Shown here piece by piece: positions 33,287 through 44,850 of a stretch of DNA of 64,000 nt. The position numbers were made by a program, and so were the translations under genes. The DNA lies in NCBI GenBank assembly GCA_012064385.1, contig QRDG01000805.1, forward strand, positions 404,963 to 468,962. The letters run 5' to 3'. How positions within the stretch are numbered: position 1 is the first letter of the stretch; every line of letters begins with the position of its first letter. The notes beneath the pieces were generated by a model. It did no database searches. It was not told the origin of the DNA and saw only the letters and a program-made list of their open reading frames with translations. The DNA is from Puccinellia tenuiflora. Lineage: Eukaryota; Streptophyta; Magnoliopsida; Poales; Poaceae.

Positions 33287-34935
33287 GCTCGTTGTTTTTT
33301 CCTCGAACAACTCAAACGTAGTGCAGAAGCGATGAAAAGACTTTGACAAGAACTTTGCATTGCATATGTAACTCCGTTTAATACCAACAAGTATTCACAA
33401 CATGACTTCCATAACAAATAACAAAATGCTAGCAAAGGTGCATCTAACCAGTGTTAAAGCGTTTATATTTGCTGCAAGAGAAATAACATGAAGTGTCAAC
33501 ACTTGGATGAGTTTTGCCCAACTGTAAAAATAAACAAAGGTTCTTGCATTGCTTTTGATTGAATCATGTCAAGATTTTTGAGATCTTTTGATTCTTTCTT
33601 TTATTAACTAGTGAACTCATTGTGCTTACAACCTTGCCCTCAGTTTTATCAATCCATTTGATGTTCCCTATTATAACTCATATGCTTGACCAACTAATGG
33701 TTGAGAGCCTCATGCCCCGTGAATACGAGTACCTACACCACGGTGTTACTCAATTTGGGCTACCAAGCAAGTTCAAGTTAAATCATTGTAAAAATAGCGT
33801 CATAAAGAGGATCAACTGGGGTACCTCTTGTCCCAGGACATGGAACAAGCCCATGTCAAAATGACAAGACAAACAAACATAATGAACAATCTCAACACCC
33901 TTTTTATTTACTATTGATATAGCTTTTTATTATGAGGTGCATCACTGAAGGTTCACAATAGCATGTAAGTAAATTTCCACCATGAATGATGCATGGCTTA
34001 GATTAGCGGCCCAGGTGTCTCTCTAGCCATTTATACAAACTACTTAGACTTACTTAGCTTCCACACTTATTTGGCACCATGATAAGCATCCATAAACACA
34101 AGTGCATGATATCAACTAAATGTAATTTAGTGCAATGTTGAAAGCTTTCTATGTGTCAGCACATATAAGTTAACTCCCAACCCCTAAGCTTGTCAAGCAT
34201 ATGACTTCATGTTTAACATTTGGAAACCTCTTTTACTTCCTCTTGGGTTGGCAAGTTTAGCAAGCACAATTACTCAATCCACAGCCAAGTGTTGTCACTA
34301 AATAATATCTCACTTGCATCCTCATATAACATACTAGAACACGGAGAAGATAAACATTTGCTACCACTTCCCTAGATGTTAAAGAAACTATGATGTGCGC
34401 ACTTGCTGTTATTACAAAGTCCACATAAGCACGGCAAAGGTGTCATACCTTTCATCCATTTCATGCACATCAACTCATCATCGTTGTTCTCCTCTCCCAA
34501 CTTGAACTGCGCAATAAAACTCAAGTCTGCCAGAAAAATGTTACTGCATATAGTACTGTTTTTACCCTACCTAAACAACTCATAAAAATCTCATAATTTA
34601 CAGGCGTGTAGGTTATGAAAAGTTTCAGTAGTGGTTAAAATCTCAGCTCATTTGGGGTTACAGAATAAAAATGAAAAATAAAACAGTGAGAACATTTCAG
34701 AAATCCTGCACCATTGTTTTTGCATTTGGTTCAAGAAAACGAAAATATTGTTGTTCTTTTTTATTTTACGATGCATAAAGTAAATGATCAGAAGTAAATA
34801 AGCAAAAGAAACAAATAAAATCTTTTTTGTGTTTTTGTGATTTTCAGAACAAGAAACTAAAACATAACAAGATAAAAGTGATATAAAACAACAAAATGAA
34901 AGGGAGAGAAGTACTCCCCCAAGCTTGCGATCAAG
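33287..34935 (-). mobile_element. Element C 3' untranslated region
   Basis: 1.65 kb without a credible frame. 33690-34060 closely matches 22085-22450 of element A, showing common ancestry of the 3' UTRs. A second polypurine-like copy (CCCCCAAGCTTGCG) lies at 34917-34930, directly after the stop codon of the gene to its right. Confidence 0.6.
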
Positions 34936-36038
34936 CTAGTATGCCGGAGGGTAACCGTACCCACCACTTCCATCTCCAGGGAAGTACCTATAATGGTAGC
35001 CTTGCATTCCTGGATTTTGGGGCTCCTCTTGAGGTTGCACTTCTTCCACTATCCACTTCCCGGTAGTCCTGTCAAAAAGGTCAGCACGAGGGAGCCTAAT
35101 GGACACATTTTGTCCATTAGAACTCTTATAGCTATACATATAATGATCCCCATGCCTTTCACTCATTTCCATGTGAGAAGTCAAAGTAAAATCAAGTAAA
35201 TTAGACTCTCTCACAAGCCTACCAATGTCATCATCAAAACCCCTCTCTTCCTTAATATGCTCATATACTAAAGTAGCAATGGCACCAGCATAAATAGGAG
35301 TGTAATCAGTATTATTCCTATCACAGCCAAGTGTAAAGTCCTAGCAAGAATTACTCCCAAGTTATACTCACACAATGTTCCCTCTTTTGCACATTTAAGT
35401 AAATAAACCATTGGTCCAGTGCAAGCAGAAGTGTTATCTCTAGCAAGAAATCCTCTTGCAAGGAACAAAGCAAAGTATCTCAAACCGGGGTGCTTTATGT
35501 GAGTGAATTTACCCCTATTAAGTCTCTCAGGAACATTCATAGAAATACTACGCCAGAAAGCAACAAGTTCTTGATTAGAATCAGCACGGGTTTCATCCCA
35601 ACTACCCGTGTTCTCTACGCGAATAGCTTTGCAGAATTCATCTAATGACATAACAAGGCGTTGCCCTCTCATAGTAAATTTTATGACAAAGGTGGGAGGC
35701 GGTGGCTTACTCTTCTTACTGAGTTTGTAGTTGTCGGGGCCCTCGAACCGGAATGTAGAGAGGAATTCTCGCGAAAGTTCCTCGTATGTATCCCGTGGAT
35801 TTTGGGAGAACTCAAGTAGTCCAGTTGCAGCGGCGAAGGCGTTGAAGTCCTCCCTTATCCCCCAATGATCAAGAACCACAGGGTCTTGCCATTTGGTTCC
35901 ATGAATCCGCAACCTCTCTCCCGCATACACCGCACTATCTTCCCATAGGTGGTTATCATCATAATTATCTGAGACTCTTGATGCTCTTCTCTTAGGTCTT
36001 GAAGTCATTCCTAACAACCCTTTCCCCTTGTTCATCAT
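34936..36038 (-). pseudogene. ATHILA ORF-1-like gene (env position) of element C, one frameshift
   Basis: The likely start is at 36035-36038 (MMNKGKGLLGM). A basic N-terminus (RPKRRASR) leads to a folded-looking core: HWGIREDFNAF, REFLSTFRFEG, FTMRGQRLVMSLDEFCKAI, and a FALFLARGFLARDN stretch near 35450. A one-base deletion near 35333 shifts the frame; beyond it the reading continues (GCDRNNTDYTPIYAGA, then SHMEMSERHGDHY) to a TAG at 34936. Total is about 365 residues. The order of motifs and the place after protease fit the plant ATHILA ORF-1 family, which sits where env lies in Athila elements. Its function is not known. I see no signal peptide or clear membrane anchor. Confidence 0.65.
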
Positions 36039-36214
36039 GGTACCTTGCTGTGCAAAAATAATACCCAACAAAAATTAAGATGCAACACTCTAAAACAACA
36101 TTGAGCCCTCCATAACTAGTCCCCACATCAATATCATGCATCAATATCAACTAGAGAACTTAAATCAATGGACTTCTCAAGCATTTTAGGTGACACCTAG
36201 TGCAGCAAAATACT

Positions 36215-36640
36215 TCATATATAAAGCATAAGAACAAAAAGTAATTGGATGGGTGGAGGAGTCACATACCAAGGAGTAATCCCACCAAACAGATTTGAAA
36301 AATCTGCCCTAAACTTGGAGATCGAAGGATACCAGGAAGAACGAGCACGGGAAAATTTTGGGAAAATACCTGGAGGTGGTTTTCTGTCGAGGGGAAGGAG
36401 ATGAGCACTTGCTCCCCACCTAACTCCCCCTGGGGGCCAAGTTAGTGGGTCCCACGCGGCCAAGGAATCTGGCCGCGTGGGACACTCTCTTTTGGTCCCT
36501 GGTGGCCTCCTGGTGTCCCACTTTTGGCTGTTGGTCCCTCTGGTAAAATAACTTACCCCCAAATTTTTCTGGAATTTTTCGAGAAAATTTTCTGAAGAGA
36601 ATTTTTCAAACTTCATATTCTGGAATTTTCTGAACTCTGA
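36215..36640 (-). repeat. LTR-like (U3-like) segment between protease and the ATHILA-like gene
   Basis: About 36440-36600 resembles the LTR around 33000-33130. It has the perfect hairpin CCCACGCGGCC/AAGGAATCT/GGCCGCGTGGG (36451-36481) followed by CTCTTTTGGTCCCTGG and TGGTGTCCCACTTTTGG, matching CTCTTTTGGCCCTCGG and CGTGTCCATCTTTTGC of the LTR. It is not a whole LTR and has no TG...CA ends. It lies about 400 bp upstream of the ATHILA-like start on the coding strand. A TTTATATATG box at 36217-36226 lies between. Confidence 0.55.
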
Positions 36641-36820
36641 AATAATTATATCTATGCATATACTCTAAAATTTTAAGATAAACAAAATTTAAATGCAACA
36701 CAATTTTTATGGGAATCAAGTTTTCATCATTTCCACATTAGTAATGAGGTTGATCAGGTCTCATTAATAATATGTAAAATATATAATACATGATTCTTAT
36801 TTTATATATAAAGAAGAAAT

Positions 36821-38689
36821 TCAAGTTACCTCATATTTGATCGGAATAGTTCCAATCATCAAGGTAGCATATTTTGGTTCAGGAGGTGGTAGTGCAAATT
36901 CAAAGCTTCCAACTATAAGAGTATTTCTTTGAATAGAATTCATACTCTTATTTATCATTGTGACAGGATTCTTCTTGGGAAAATAAATAGTACGCTCATT
37001 TCCTTTGACATTAAATGTCACTTTGCTCTCAGTGCAATTTATCACAGCTCCTGCAGTGTTTAAAAAGGTCTTCCAAGAATAATAGAAAGATTATCATCCT
37101 CAGGCATTTCTTATATGACAAAGTATGTAGGTATTAAAACATTAGCAATAGAGATGGGAACATCCTCACATATACCTATGGGCACAGCAGTTGATTTGTC
37201 AGCCATTTGCAATGAAACTTCGGTTGGAACCAATTTGTTTAGGTTAAGTTTCTTATACAAAGAAAAAGGCATTACACTAACACCAGCTCCTAAATCACAT
37301 AAGGCATATTTCACATAAGATTCTTTAATATGACAAGGAATAGTTGGAATACCGGGATCTCCACGCTTTTCAGGCATTTTCCCTTTAAATGAATAATTAG
37401 CAAGCATAGAAGTAATTTCTTCATTAGGTATCTTCCTTTTATTGGTGATGATATCTTCCATATATTTTGAATATGGAGGAATTTTAATTGCATCAACAAG
37501 AGGAATTTGTAGATATAAGGTTTTAATTAATTCAAGAAACTTCTCAAATCTAGCATCATCCAAGGATTTCATTACCTCTTGGGGATATGGTATGGGTCTT
37601 TGCACCCATGGATCCCTCTCTTTACCTTTTTGTTGATTTGGATGCTTCTTCTTTTTATTCTTCTCAATAGATGGCTGAGGGTCTTCTTTTTCAGGAGGTT
37701 CAGGTTCTTCAATCTTTTCAACTTCATGTTGCTCTTCTTCAGGTGGAGATGATTCCTCTTCTTCATTATCATCATCTTCAGTCTCAGCATCAGAAATAGA
37801 AATATCCTTGTCTTGTTCTTGAGAATTGACATTATATTTGTTTTCATTGGGAGATTTTCCTGTAGAAGATTTCTTCTTGAGAGCCTCTTGCTCTTTCCTC
37901 TTGGGATGGTCTTCAGGATAGTCAGGATCCTGAGTACTTGCACCACCTCTAGTATTAACTCCACAAACCTGTTTCTTCTCAGTGAGATTTGCATACAATT
38001 GATTTTGAAGAGAAACCATTTGTTCAACTTGACTATTCATCATCTCACAATGTTTATAATTCTTTTAACCTCTCCCACACTAGCATTTAAATGTTCCCGA
38101 AGAAATTTAATCTTATGAGAGTTTTCCATAATTTTCAATCTAATATCATGCTCTTCAGGATTATTATGATAAGCAAAATCATTAACATAAGATACTTCAA
38201 CAAGAGGTGTTACCTTTTCATTACCTTCCATAGAGCTTACAGCATTAACTTGAATAGGGAAGCAAGGTTGATCAGAAGGAAGTTTAACACCCAATTCAGA
38301 TAATTGCTTGAGATGAGAGGTTTTAATTCCCTTCTCTTTCATATCCTTGGAAGCTCCTTTCATTCCTTCTTCATTTAATTCAAGAATGCCTCCTTTCTTC
38401 TCCGGGAATATCTCTCTTCCATCAAACTCTTCAATATTCCAATCTTCATAATTTCTGGAGATAGTTTCCAATAACTCAGTAGCTTCATCAACGGTCCTTT
38501 CCCTGAAAACATTACCTGCAATACTATCAAGATAGCTTCTAGTATTTTCAGTTAGTCCATTGTAAAATATATCAAGAATTTCATTACTCTTGAAGCCATG
38601 GGTAGGACATTTCCTAACCATCTTTCTGTACCTCCCCCAAGCTTGGGGTAAATCCTCCTTCTCTTTCTATGAAAATTTGCTAATCTCAA
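36821..38689 (-). pseudogene. Element C gag (C-terminal half) and aspartic protease
   Basis: From right to left: a gag segment (AWGRYRKMVRKCPTHGF, FYNGLTENTRSYLD, NVFRERTVDEATELLE), an acidic/Lys-rich linker (38040-37650), a proline/glutamate-rich zone, then the protease zone FLELIKTLYLQIPLVDAI, CDLGAGVSVMPFSLYKKLNL and SIILGRPF. The Athila-lineage protease reads D-L-G-A, as here. Damage: a TAG near 38670, a shift near 38045, a TAA near 37112 and a T deletion in ILGRPFLN near 37063. Nothing resembling RT follows, and the frame ends at 36821. The gag is split at 38689 by the Tat insertion. Confidence 0.78.
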
Positions 38690-39555
38690 TGTTGCGATTA
38701 AAACGCGTCACACGAACACGTCCTCGTGTACCCGCGGTGCCGGGGGAGATACTCCGCAACTCGCCCCGCGGGAGACTGACCTGCAGCGCGATACGCAAGA
38801 CAGCAATCCGGTTCTTTTAGAACCAGACGCCCCAGCCCCTCGGGAGGGACCCCGTCGGAGGAAGCCGGCGACGATTGGCTGAGTTAAGCCGGATTAGACC
38901 GCTCTCAACTCGATTGTCGATATTCGTCGAACTCTCGCGAAGTCACCGAACAACGGAAGCAGGAACAAGGGTTTGAGGGTAAAAAGTAGGGTTTGGTATT
39001 GATTGTCGATTGTTTGCTTAGTTTCAATCGGCCGTCACCTCCTACATATATATAGCAAGGCGGCTGGACTTTCCGTACAAGCAATTGTACTTCTACACGG
39101 ATTACAACTCATGAACTAGGTCGGTTTCTACTTCTAAATTAGGTAAGACTACCGGCCGGATTTATGCTGGACATCTCCGGTTCCTTTTGGAAAGCCACCT
39201 TTTTCTTCCTGCTTGAACCCAAACTCCTTCTAGCGCCACCAACCTTTGCTTTGGGCTTTGGCAAGTGTTAAACCTCCTCGCGTCCGGCTTCTCCGATGCG
39301 GCTTCTGGAATCTTCAGGAATCTTTGAGTCTAACCTACACCGGGTCCCGAGTAAGCCGTGTTCTGCCTGCCGAATTAACTCCTGCCGGGTCGTCATCCCA
39401 AGTCCTCTCCGAGTCGTCCATCTTTCGAGTGAGCTTGAACCTGTGACCCGGTTTCTGACCAAAACCGGGTTAACTCCCGTCGGGTTAACTTCTGCCTGGT
39501 CTTCCTTTTCTTGAGTGAGCTTGAACCTAGGACCTGCCAAAAACGGGTGCTAACA
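38690..39555 (-). repeat. Tat element 3' LTR (866 bp)
   Basis: On the plus strand it runs TGTTGCGATTAAAACGCG...GGGTGCTAACA, and pairs with 46684-47550. Confidence 0.92.
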
Positions 39556-39570
39556 CATGCCCCCCTATTT
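39556..39570 (-). other. Tat element polypurine tract
   Basis: The minus strand reads AAATAGGGGGGCATG immediately next to the 3' LTR. Confidence 0.8.
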
Positions 39571-39713
39571 TCTAGTAAAGCTTGCGTACTAGAAAATATC
39601 CGATGTAGAAGATTTGTCTAAGGGCGATGCTTAAGCTCATCGGCCATATGTGTGGCTTATGCAGTTTGAAACACGCTTGGGTGGAATTTCTTCAAGTACT
39701 TCCCATTGATAGC

Positions 39714-40829
39714 TCAGGGCAACATGTCACCCTCCAACATTTCCACCAGATATGAGTTGCTGGGTACAATCCTTACGACTCGCAGTGGCCCTTCCCAACT
39801 CGGTGACCATTTGCCGAATTTTCGGCTCCTTGATCCGATCGGCAATATAACTTTCCAGACTAAGTCGCCGATTTGAAAATCCTTAAGCCGGACTCTCTTG
39901 TTATAAGCTTTTGCTACCCGCAACTTCTCCTTCTCAATGTCCTTCAAAGCCTTCATATGTTTGTCGGCTACCTCGTCTATGTTATCCATCATCAAATTAT
40001 GATAATCCTCAGCCGACAAATCGTTTTGCTTAGCGAACCTCAAAGCAGACAGATTTACTTCTACCGGTAAAACGGCTTCTTGCCCATAAACTAACTCGAA
40101 AGGAGTTACCTTGGTTGCACCATGCCTCGAGATCCGGTGAGTCCACAATGCCTCGGATAGTACCTCATGCCACCTTCTCGGGTAATCTTGTACTTTCTTC
40201 TTAATCAACTTGATCAGAATTTTGTTGCTTGATTCGGCTTGTCCATTGGCTTGAGCGTAATACGGAGATGAGCTGAGCATCTTGATCCCGAGTGATTCGG
40301 CAAACTGTTTCACCTCTTTGGCCATGAAGGAGGTTCCTTGATCTGTAGTGAGAGTCTGCGGGATGCCGAATCTGTGGATAATATGCTCTGTGATAAATTG
40401 AATTACCTCTTTGTGGGTCATATTCCGGAGGGGTACTGCTTCAGACCACTTGGTGAAATAATCAGTAGCAACCAGCACGAACCGATGCCCTTTGGATGAA
40501 GCCGGGTTAATCATACCAATGAAATCCAGTGCCCATCCTCGAAAAGGCCACGGCTTTACTACCGGATTAAGAAGTGAAGCCGGTACTAACTGAATATCTC
40601 CGAATTTCTGGCACGCTTCGCACCCTTTGTAGTATCGGAAGCAGTCATTAATCATCGTCGGCCAATAGAACCCGGCTCGTCTAAGCATCCACTTCATCTT
40701 GTGAGCCGAGTGATGTGCCCCACATAATCCAGCATGAACTTCTCCCATGGCAACCCGGGATTGATCTTCATCCAAGCACTTAAGAAGAAGACCATCAGTT
40801 GTTCGGCGATATAACTCGTCATCTATCAA
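39714..40829 (-). CDS. Tat element integrase (open)
   Basis: 371 codons without a stop. The start is arbitrary because this was part of a polyprotein. A zinc-binding HHCC region holds His32, His39/40, Cys70 and Cys73 (GCEACQKFGD). The catalytic core has Asp102 (WALDFIG), Asp163 (LTTDQGTSF) and Glu199 (NGQAESS), which is exactly D-D-35-E. The C-terminal part (FQIGDLVWK, SWEGPLRV) is the usual gypsy GPY/F-like DNA-binding region. It ends in TGA at 39714. Just upstream (40830-40980) stops and a frameshift separate it from RNase H, so it would not be made from this copy. Confidence 0.88.
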   Translation of the reverse strand: MIDDELYRRTTDGLLLKCLDEDQSRVAMGEVHAGLCGAHHSAHKMKWMLRRAGFYWPTMINDCFRYYKGCEACQKFGDIQLVPASLLNPVVKPWPFRGWALDFIGMINPASSKGHRFVLVATDYFTKWSEAVPLRNMTHKEVIQFITEHIIHRFGIPQTLTTDQGTSFMAKEVKQFAESLGIKMLSSSPYYAQANGQAESSNKILIKLIKKKVQDYPRRWHEVLSEALWTHRISRHGATKVTPFELVYGQEAVLPVEVNLSALRFAKQNDLSAEDYHNLMMDNIDEVADKHMKALKDIEKEKLRVAKAYNKRVRLKDFQIGDLVWKVILPIGSRSRKFGKWSPSWEGPLRVVRIVPSNSYLVEMLEGDMLP

Positions 40830-40980
40830 GATATACTTAAAAGCAAGCCGCCGAACAGCCCTATCTGTTTCTGACTTTGGTTCTTCAGATATTCAAGCTA
40901 GCCGGGGTTCCACGAGATTCCTCCGGAGCTGAATTAGATAACCCGGCTTTCCGTCCATCATCCGAGTTAGACGACTCGGT

Positions 40981-41906
40981 CTATCCTCCAGCTTCCGAGT
41001 CATTGACGACAGCTTGCATCGGCTTTTCTGCTGTGAAAAATACTCCTCTACTGACATGATAACCCGATGCCTGCCATGCCAACTCGTTGGCGAGCCAATT
41101 GTCCTGCCTGGAAACATGAGATATAGAAAAATAATCCAAAGTTGATATGATATCCAGGCACCTATCGAGATATGTGTTGAGTGATCCACTATTGCATTGG
41201 AAGATCTTGGCCACTTGCTGGACGATAAGCAGTGAATCGCCATATGCCTCGACATGAGTTACCCCTGCATCTCTTAAGATTTCCAAGCCGAATAGAAGAG
41301 CTTCGTATTCGGCTTCATTGTTAGTGCAAAAGTAATTGAGACGACAAGAGGCTTCAAAGATAGTACCGTGGGGCGTAATATACACAATGCCGACCCCTTG
41401 TCCACTACTGCAAACTGAGCCGTCAAAATAAAGTTTCCACGGTACAGCCGACACAACATGTAAGTCATCTTCTTGCTCTAAGTCAATCTGATGTTCAACA
41501 ATGAAATTGGCTACAATCTGGCCTTTCATAGATTTGAGAGATTCATAAGCCAAATCGTACTCGATTAACCCATACGCCCATTTGCCGATTCGTCCACTGA
41601 GAATCGGCCTATGTATCATGTGTTTGATGACATCGGTTTGGCTAAAAACTTTGCACTCACTAGATAAGAGATAATGGCGCAATTTGGTGCAAGCAAAATA
41701 AAGAGACAAGCACAACCTTTCCACAAAGCTGTACCTTGACTCGGCATCCAGCAGTTGCCGGCTTAGGTATGCGATAGCGTACTCCTGTCCTTCGGCTTCT
41801 TGAGTCAGAGCTGCTCCAATCACCTTTTCCTGGGCTGCAATGTAAAGCCGGAACGGTAGGCCACGACTCGGTTTCCTCAGAACCGGAGGTTTAGACAAGC
41901 AAGCTT
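40981..41906 (-). pseudogene. Tat element RT-associated RNase H plus second RNase H domain
   Basis: The first part (FRLYIAAQEKVIGAAL, YAIAYLSRQLLDAESRY, KLRHYLLSS) is the gypsy RNase H that follows RT. The second part is a separate RNase H fold: WKLYFDGSVCSSGQGVG (Asp), NNEAEYEALLFGLEIL (Glu) and VEAYGDSLLIVQQV (Asp). Such a duplicated, archaeal-like RNase H is known from the Tat lineage. The last acidic site reads DNWLANELA, with Asn where Asp is usual. A TAG (GG-stop) ends the frame at 40981. At 41906 a one-base loss in a run of G separates it from RT. Confidence 0.8.
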
Positions 41907-43089
41907 TTATTCTATCAAAGGCCTCTTGCTGCTTTGCCCCCAGGTGAACTCGTCATCATTCTTGAGCCGAAGTATCTGTGTGAACGCATCAACTTTTCCA
42001 GACAAGTTAGTAATAAATCTCCTCAAATAATTTACCTTGCCTAGGAATTTCTGCATGTCCTTTTTACAACTCGGCGCCTGTACTTTCTGGATAGCTTCAA
42101 TTTTCACCGGATCAATTTCTATGCCGGATTCATGTATGATAAAACCAAGAAACCTCCCAGCCGACACGCCAAAAGCACACTTCAATGGATTCATCTTGAG
42201 CCCATACTTCCTCATCCTTTCAAACGCGAGTCGTAAGTTGGCCAAATGATTTAACTCGCCGTCCGATTTAACAACCACGACATCAATGTATACTTCCAGT
42301 ATGACTCCAAGAAGATCATGAAATATCAAGTTCATCGCTCTCTAATACGTGGCTCCGGCATTCTTCAATCCAAAAGTCATTACCATCCACTCGAATAAAC
42401 CAACGAACCCGGGGCAGCGAAACGCTATCTTGGCCGAGTCTTCTTCGGCCATGAATATCTGATTGTACCCCGCGTTCCCATCCAGAAAGCTGATGACTCG
42501 GTCTCCCGAGGCGTCATTGATAAGCATGTCGGCTATTGGCATAGGATGTTCATCTTTGGGCGTAGCTCGGTTTAAAATCTCGGAAATCTATGCATGCTCT
42601 GATCTTACCGGATCCTTTCTTCTCGACCGGTACAATGTTGGAAATCCATTCGGCATACTTGCAAGGCCGAATAAAATTGGCTTTTAGAAGCCGGCCAATC
42701 TCTTCTTTGATTCGGTCATACATTGCTGGGTTGAATTTACGAGCCGGTTGCTTATATGGTCTGAAACCGGCTTTTATCGGTAACCAATGCTCGACGAGCT
42801 CTCGGCTTAACCCGAGCATCTCGTGGTACTCCCATGCGAAGCAATCCACGTCCTTCACCAACGTGATTAACTCGGATTTATAATCGGCTTCTAAATTCTG
42901 GCTTATGAATGTCGGCCTGGGAACAGTGCCATCCCCGATATCCACCTCTTTGAGCGGGTCGGCCGACGTAAAACCTTGCCCCAACTTGTCCATGTCGTCT
43001 GGTTCTTCAATTGCTTCATACATATCGTTCCTCTCTGCCCGATACTTGTCCAGACGCTTCTGCAGCCACTCATTGTTGTTGGAATCCAT
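41907..43089 (-). pseudogene. Tat element reverse transcriptase, catalytic site mutated
   Basis: The RT begins after MDSNNNEWLQKRL (43089). Motifs present are FRPYKQPARKFNP, SNIVPVEKKGSGKIRACIDF, SFLDGNAGYNQI (first Asp), FGLKNAGATY and FLGFIIHESGIE. A frameshift near 42560 breaks RACIDFRD, a TAG replaces Gln in ATYQRAMN at 42340, and the YIDD box reads YIDV (VYIDVVVVKS, about 42290): the second catalytic Asp codon GAC has become GTC. The enzyme from this copy would be inactive even without the frame breaks. Confidence 0.85.
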
Positions 43090-43464
43090 TTATTTGAGCC
43101 GCAGCTTGCTTTCAACCGGCTTTAATGATACTGGCACGAATCCGTCCCTGGTAGCACTCAGGAAATCAAACCCGGATAAATCACGCCCCGAGAGACATGT
43201 AGCATTTGAGTGCTGCCAATCAACAATGGACTCGGCTAAAGCAATACATGCCGAGTTATCAGCATGAACGACTTCAATCTGGTCATTGATCCATTGTACA
43301 AGCTGCTGGTGCATGGTAGATGGCACACACTGATTCGCATGGAGCCAATCTCATCCGAGTAACACGTTGTAATTCCCTTCTACCTCGACAACGAAGAACG
43401 CAGTAGCCAAAGTCTTGCTTCCCACTGTGAGCTCCAGACTAATAACTCCTTTGGCTTCTACTCC

Positions 43465-44850
43465 TTATCCTCCTTCGAACCCGTTGAATACCATGTTCAT
43501 CTTCATGAGATCATCATCATCCAATTGCAATTTCTTGAAGACAGAATACGGCATTAGGTTTACCACAGCTCCTCCGTCAACCATCATCCTGGTAACCGGC
43601 TTCCCGTTGATATGCTCTCTGATGTATATAGGGTTTAAGGTGCTTAACCGGTCCCTCTGGTTTCTCGAAGATAGCATTCTTGGGTCCGAAGTTAATCTGC
43701 GCTACCTCGGCTTCTTCTTCTATAGCACGAAATTCAGCAGGCAAATAATATACCATGTTAATATCCATACCTACCCGAGTTGGCGTGCTCTCGTAGTCCA
43801 GTAGCTCTTCATCTGGTGGATTCTCCGAGTCATCCATCGCCAACTCCGAGTCTCCTGCTGGTTCCTCGCCCATTGAATCATCTGCCGAGTCTCCATTGGC
43901 TGACTCGGTATCCGACTCATCTGATGTCGGCTTGTCCTTTGCTCCCAAATCTGCTGCTTCCACTTCATCCGCCCATGATGAATAAGTGATGGCCGGTACA
44001 GAAACCGGCCCTGTTTCGCTGTTTGCAGCAGAACTAGGTGCAATTATCAAAGGAATCGTCGGAGGATTCGGCTTCGGTATCCACACTTGAGCCGACACCA
44101 TCGGTCTCTCAGCGTTGAACTTAGCATCTCTGGCCTGCTCGGCTTCCTTTTCTACCTTCTCCCGGTTCCTTGCCCTTTGCAATTTCCGCTTCTGTGTCTT
44201 CGTTATACCTGGCGGACACCACTTTGGCTAGGTGTATTTTGGATCCCGGGGTCTAGCTACCTCGGTTCGGCTGGATCCAGCTTCATGATCACTGGATATT
44301 GATTTAGGCATGATAGCAAGTATCGGCTTATCATCTGCCGGCTTTTAACCGGGTCCTTCAGCTTTAACACATGCGTCCCAATGGCCAATGAATCGTCCGA
44401 GACCACCCTCTTCTCTATGTCGGCTGCCTTGGCTCCTTGCTCCTTGACTCACCAATACGAGGAATCACCAGGATAGACGAGTAGGCTTTGCAAAGTTTGC
44501 CAGGTTACTTGACGCTTGAATTCCCCAACCGATTCTTGATGCCGGTAGCTTCTCTCAGTAGATGGTGACCTCGGTCGCTTCCCTTGTTGCCGAGTTACCT
44601 TAGACCCGACCTGACGCACATATTTGTTCAGCAACATATCAAAAGTCGGCTTGATCTTCTTTGGCTTGTACTCAACTTGATTCGTCTTCCATTTGCCGAC
44701 TTTCGGGTTCTTGGCTTCATGAACCGAGGTTGCCCCCCGAGTCCCGGATTCCGGATTCTCTTGTTGGTGGTTGCTGCCCCCGAGTGTGGAGTTTTTGACG
44801 GTGATCTTGATAACCTCCTTTCCATCGGTTTGTCGGGTAAATGTGATATC
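43465..44850 (-). pseudogene. Tat element protease and the gag-protease spacer
   Basis: The protease core is VDGGAVVNLMPYSVFKKL (about 43540-43600), with D-G-G-A at the active site. Upstream is a long Ser/Glu/Asp-rich spacer with SADDSMGEEPAGDSELAMDD and a basic coil (MQRARNREKVEKEAEQAR, about 44130-44182). Frames overlap at 43577-43677, which indicates a frameshift. 44183-44850 continues the spacer in several broken frames. Confidence 0.7.
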
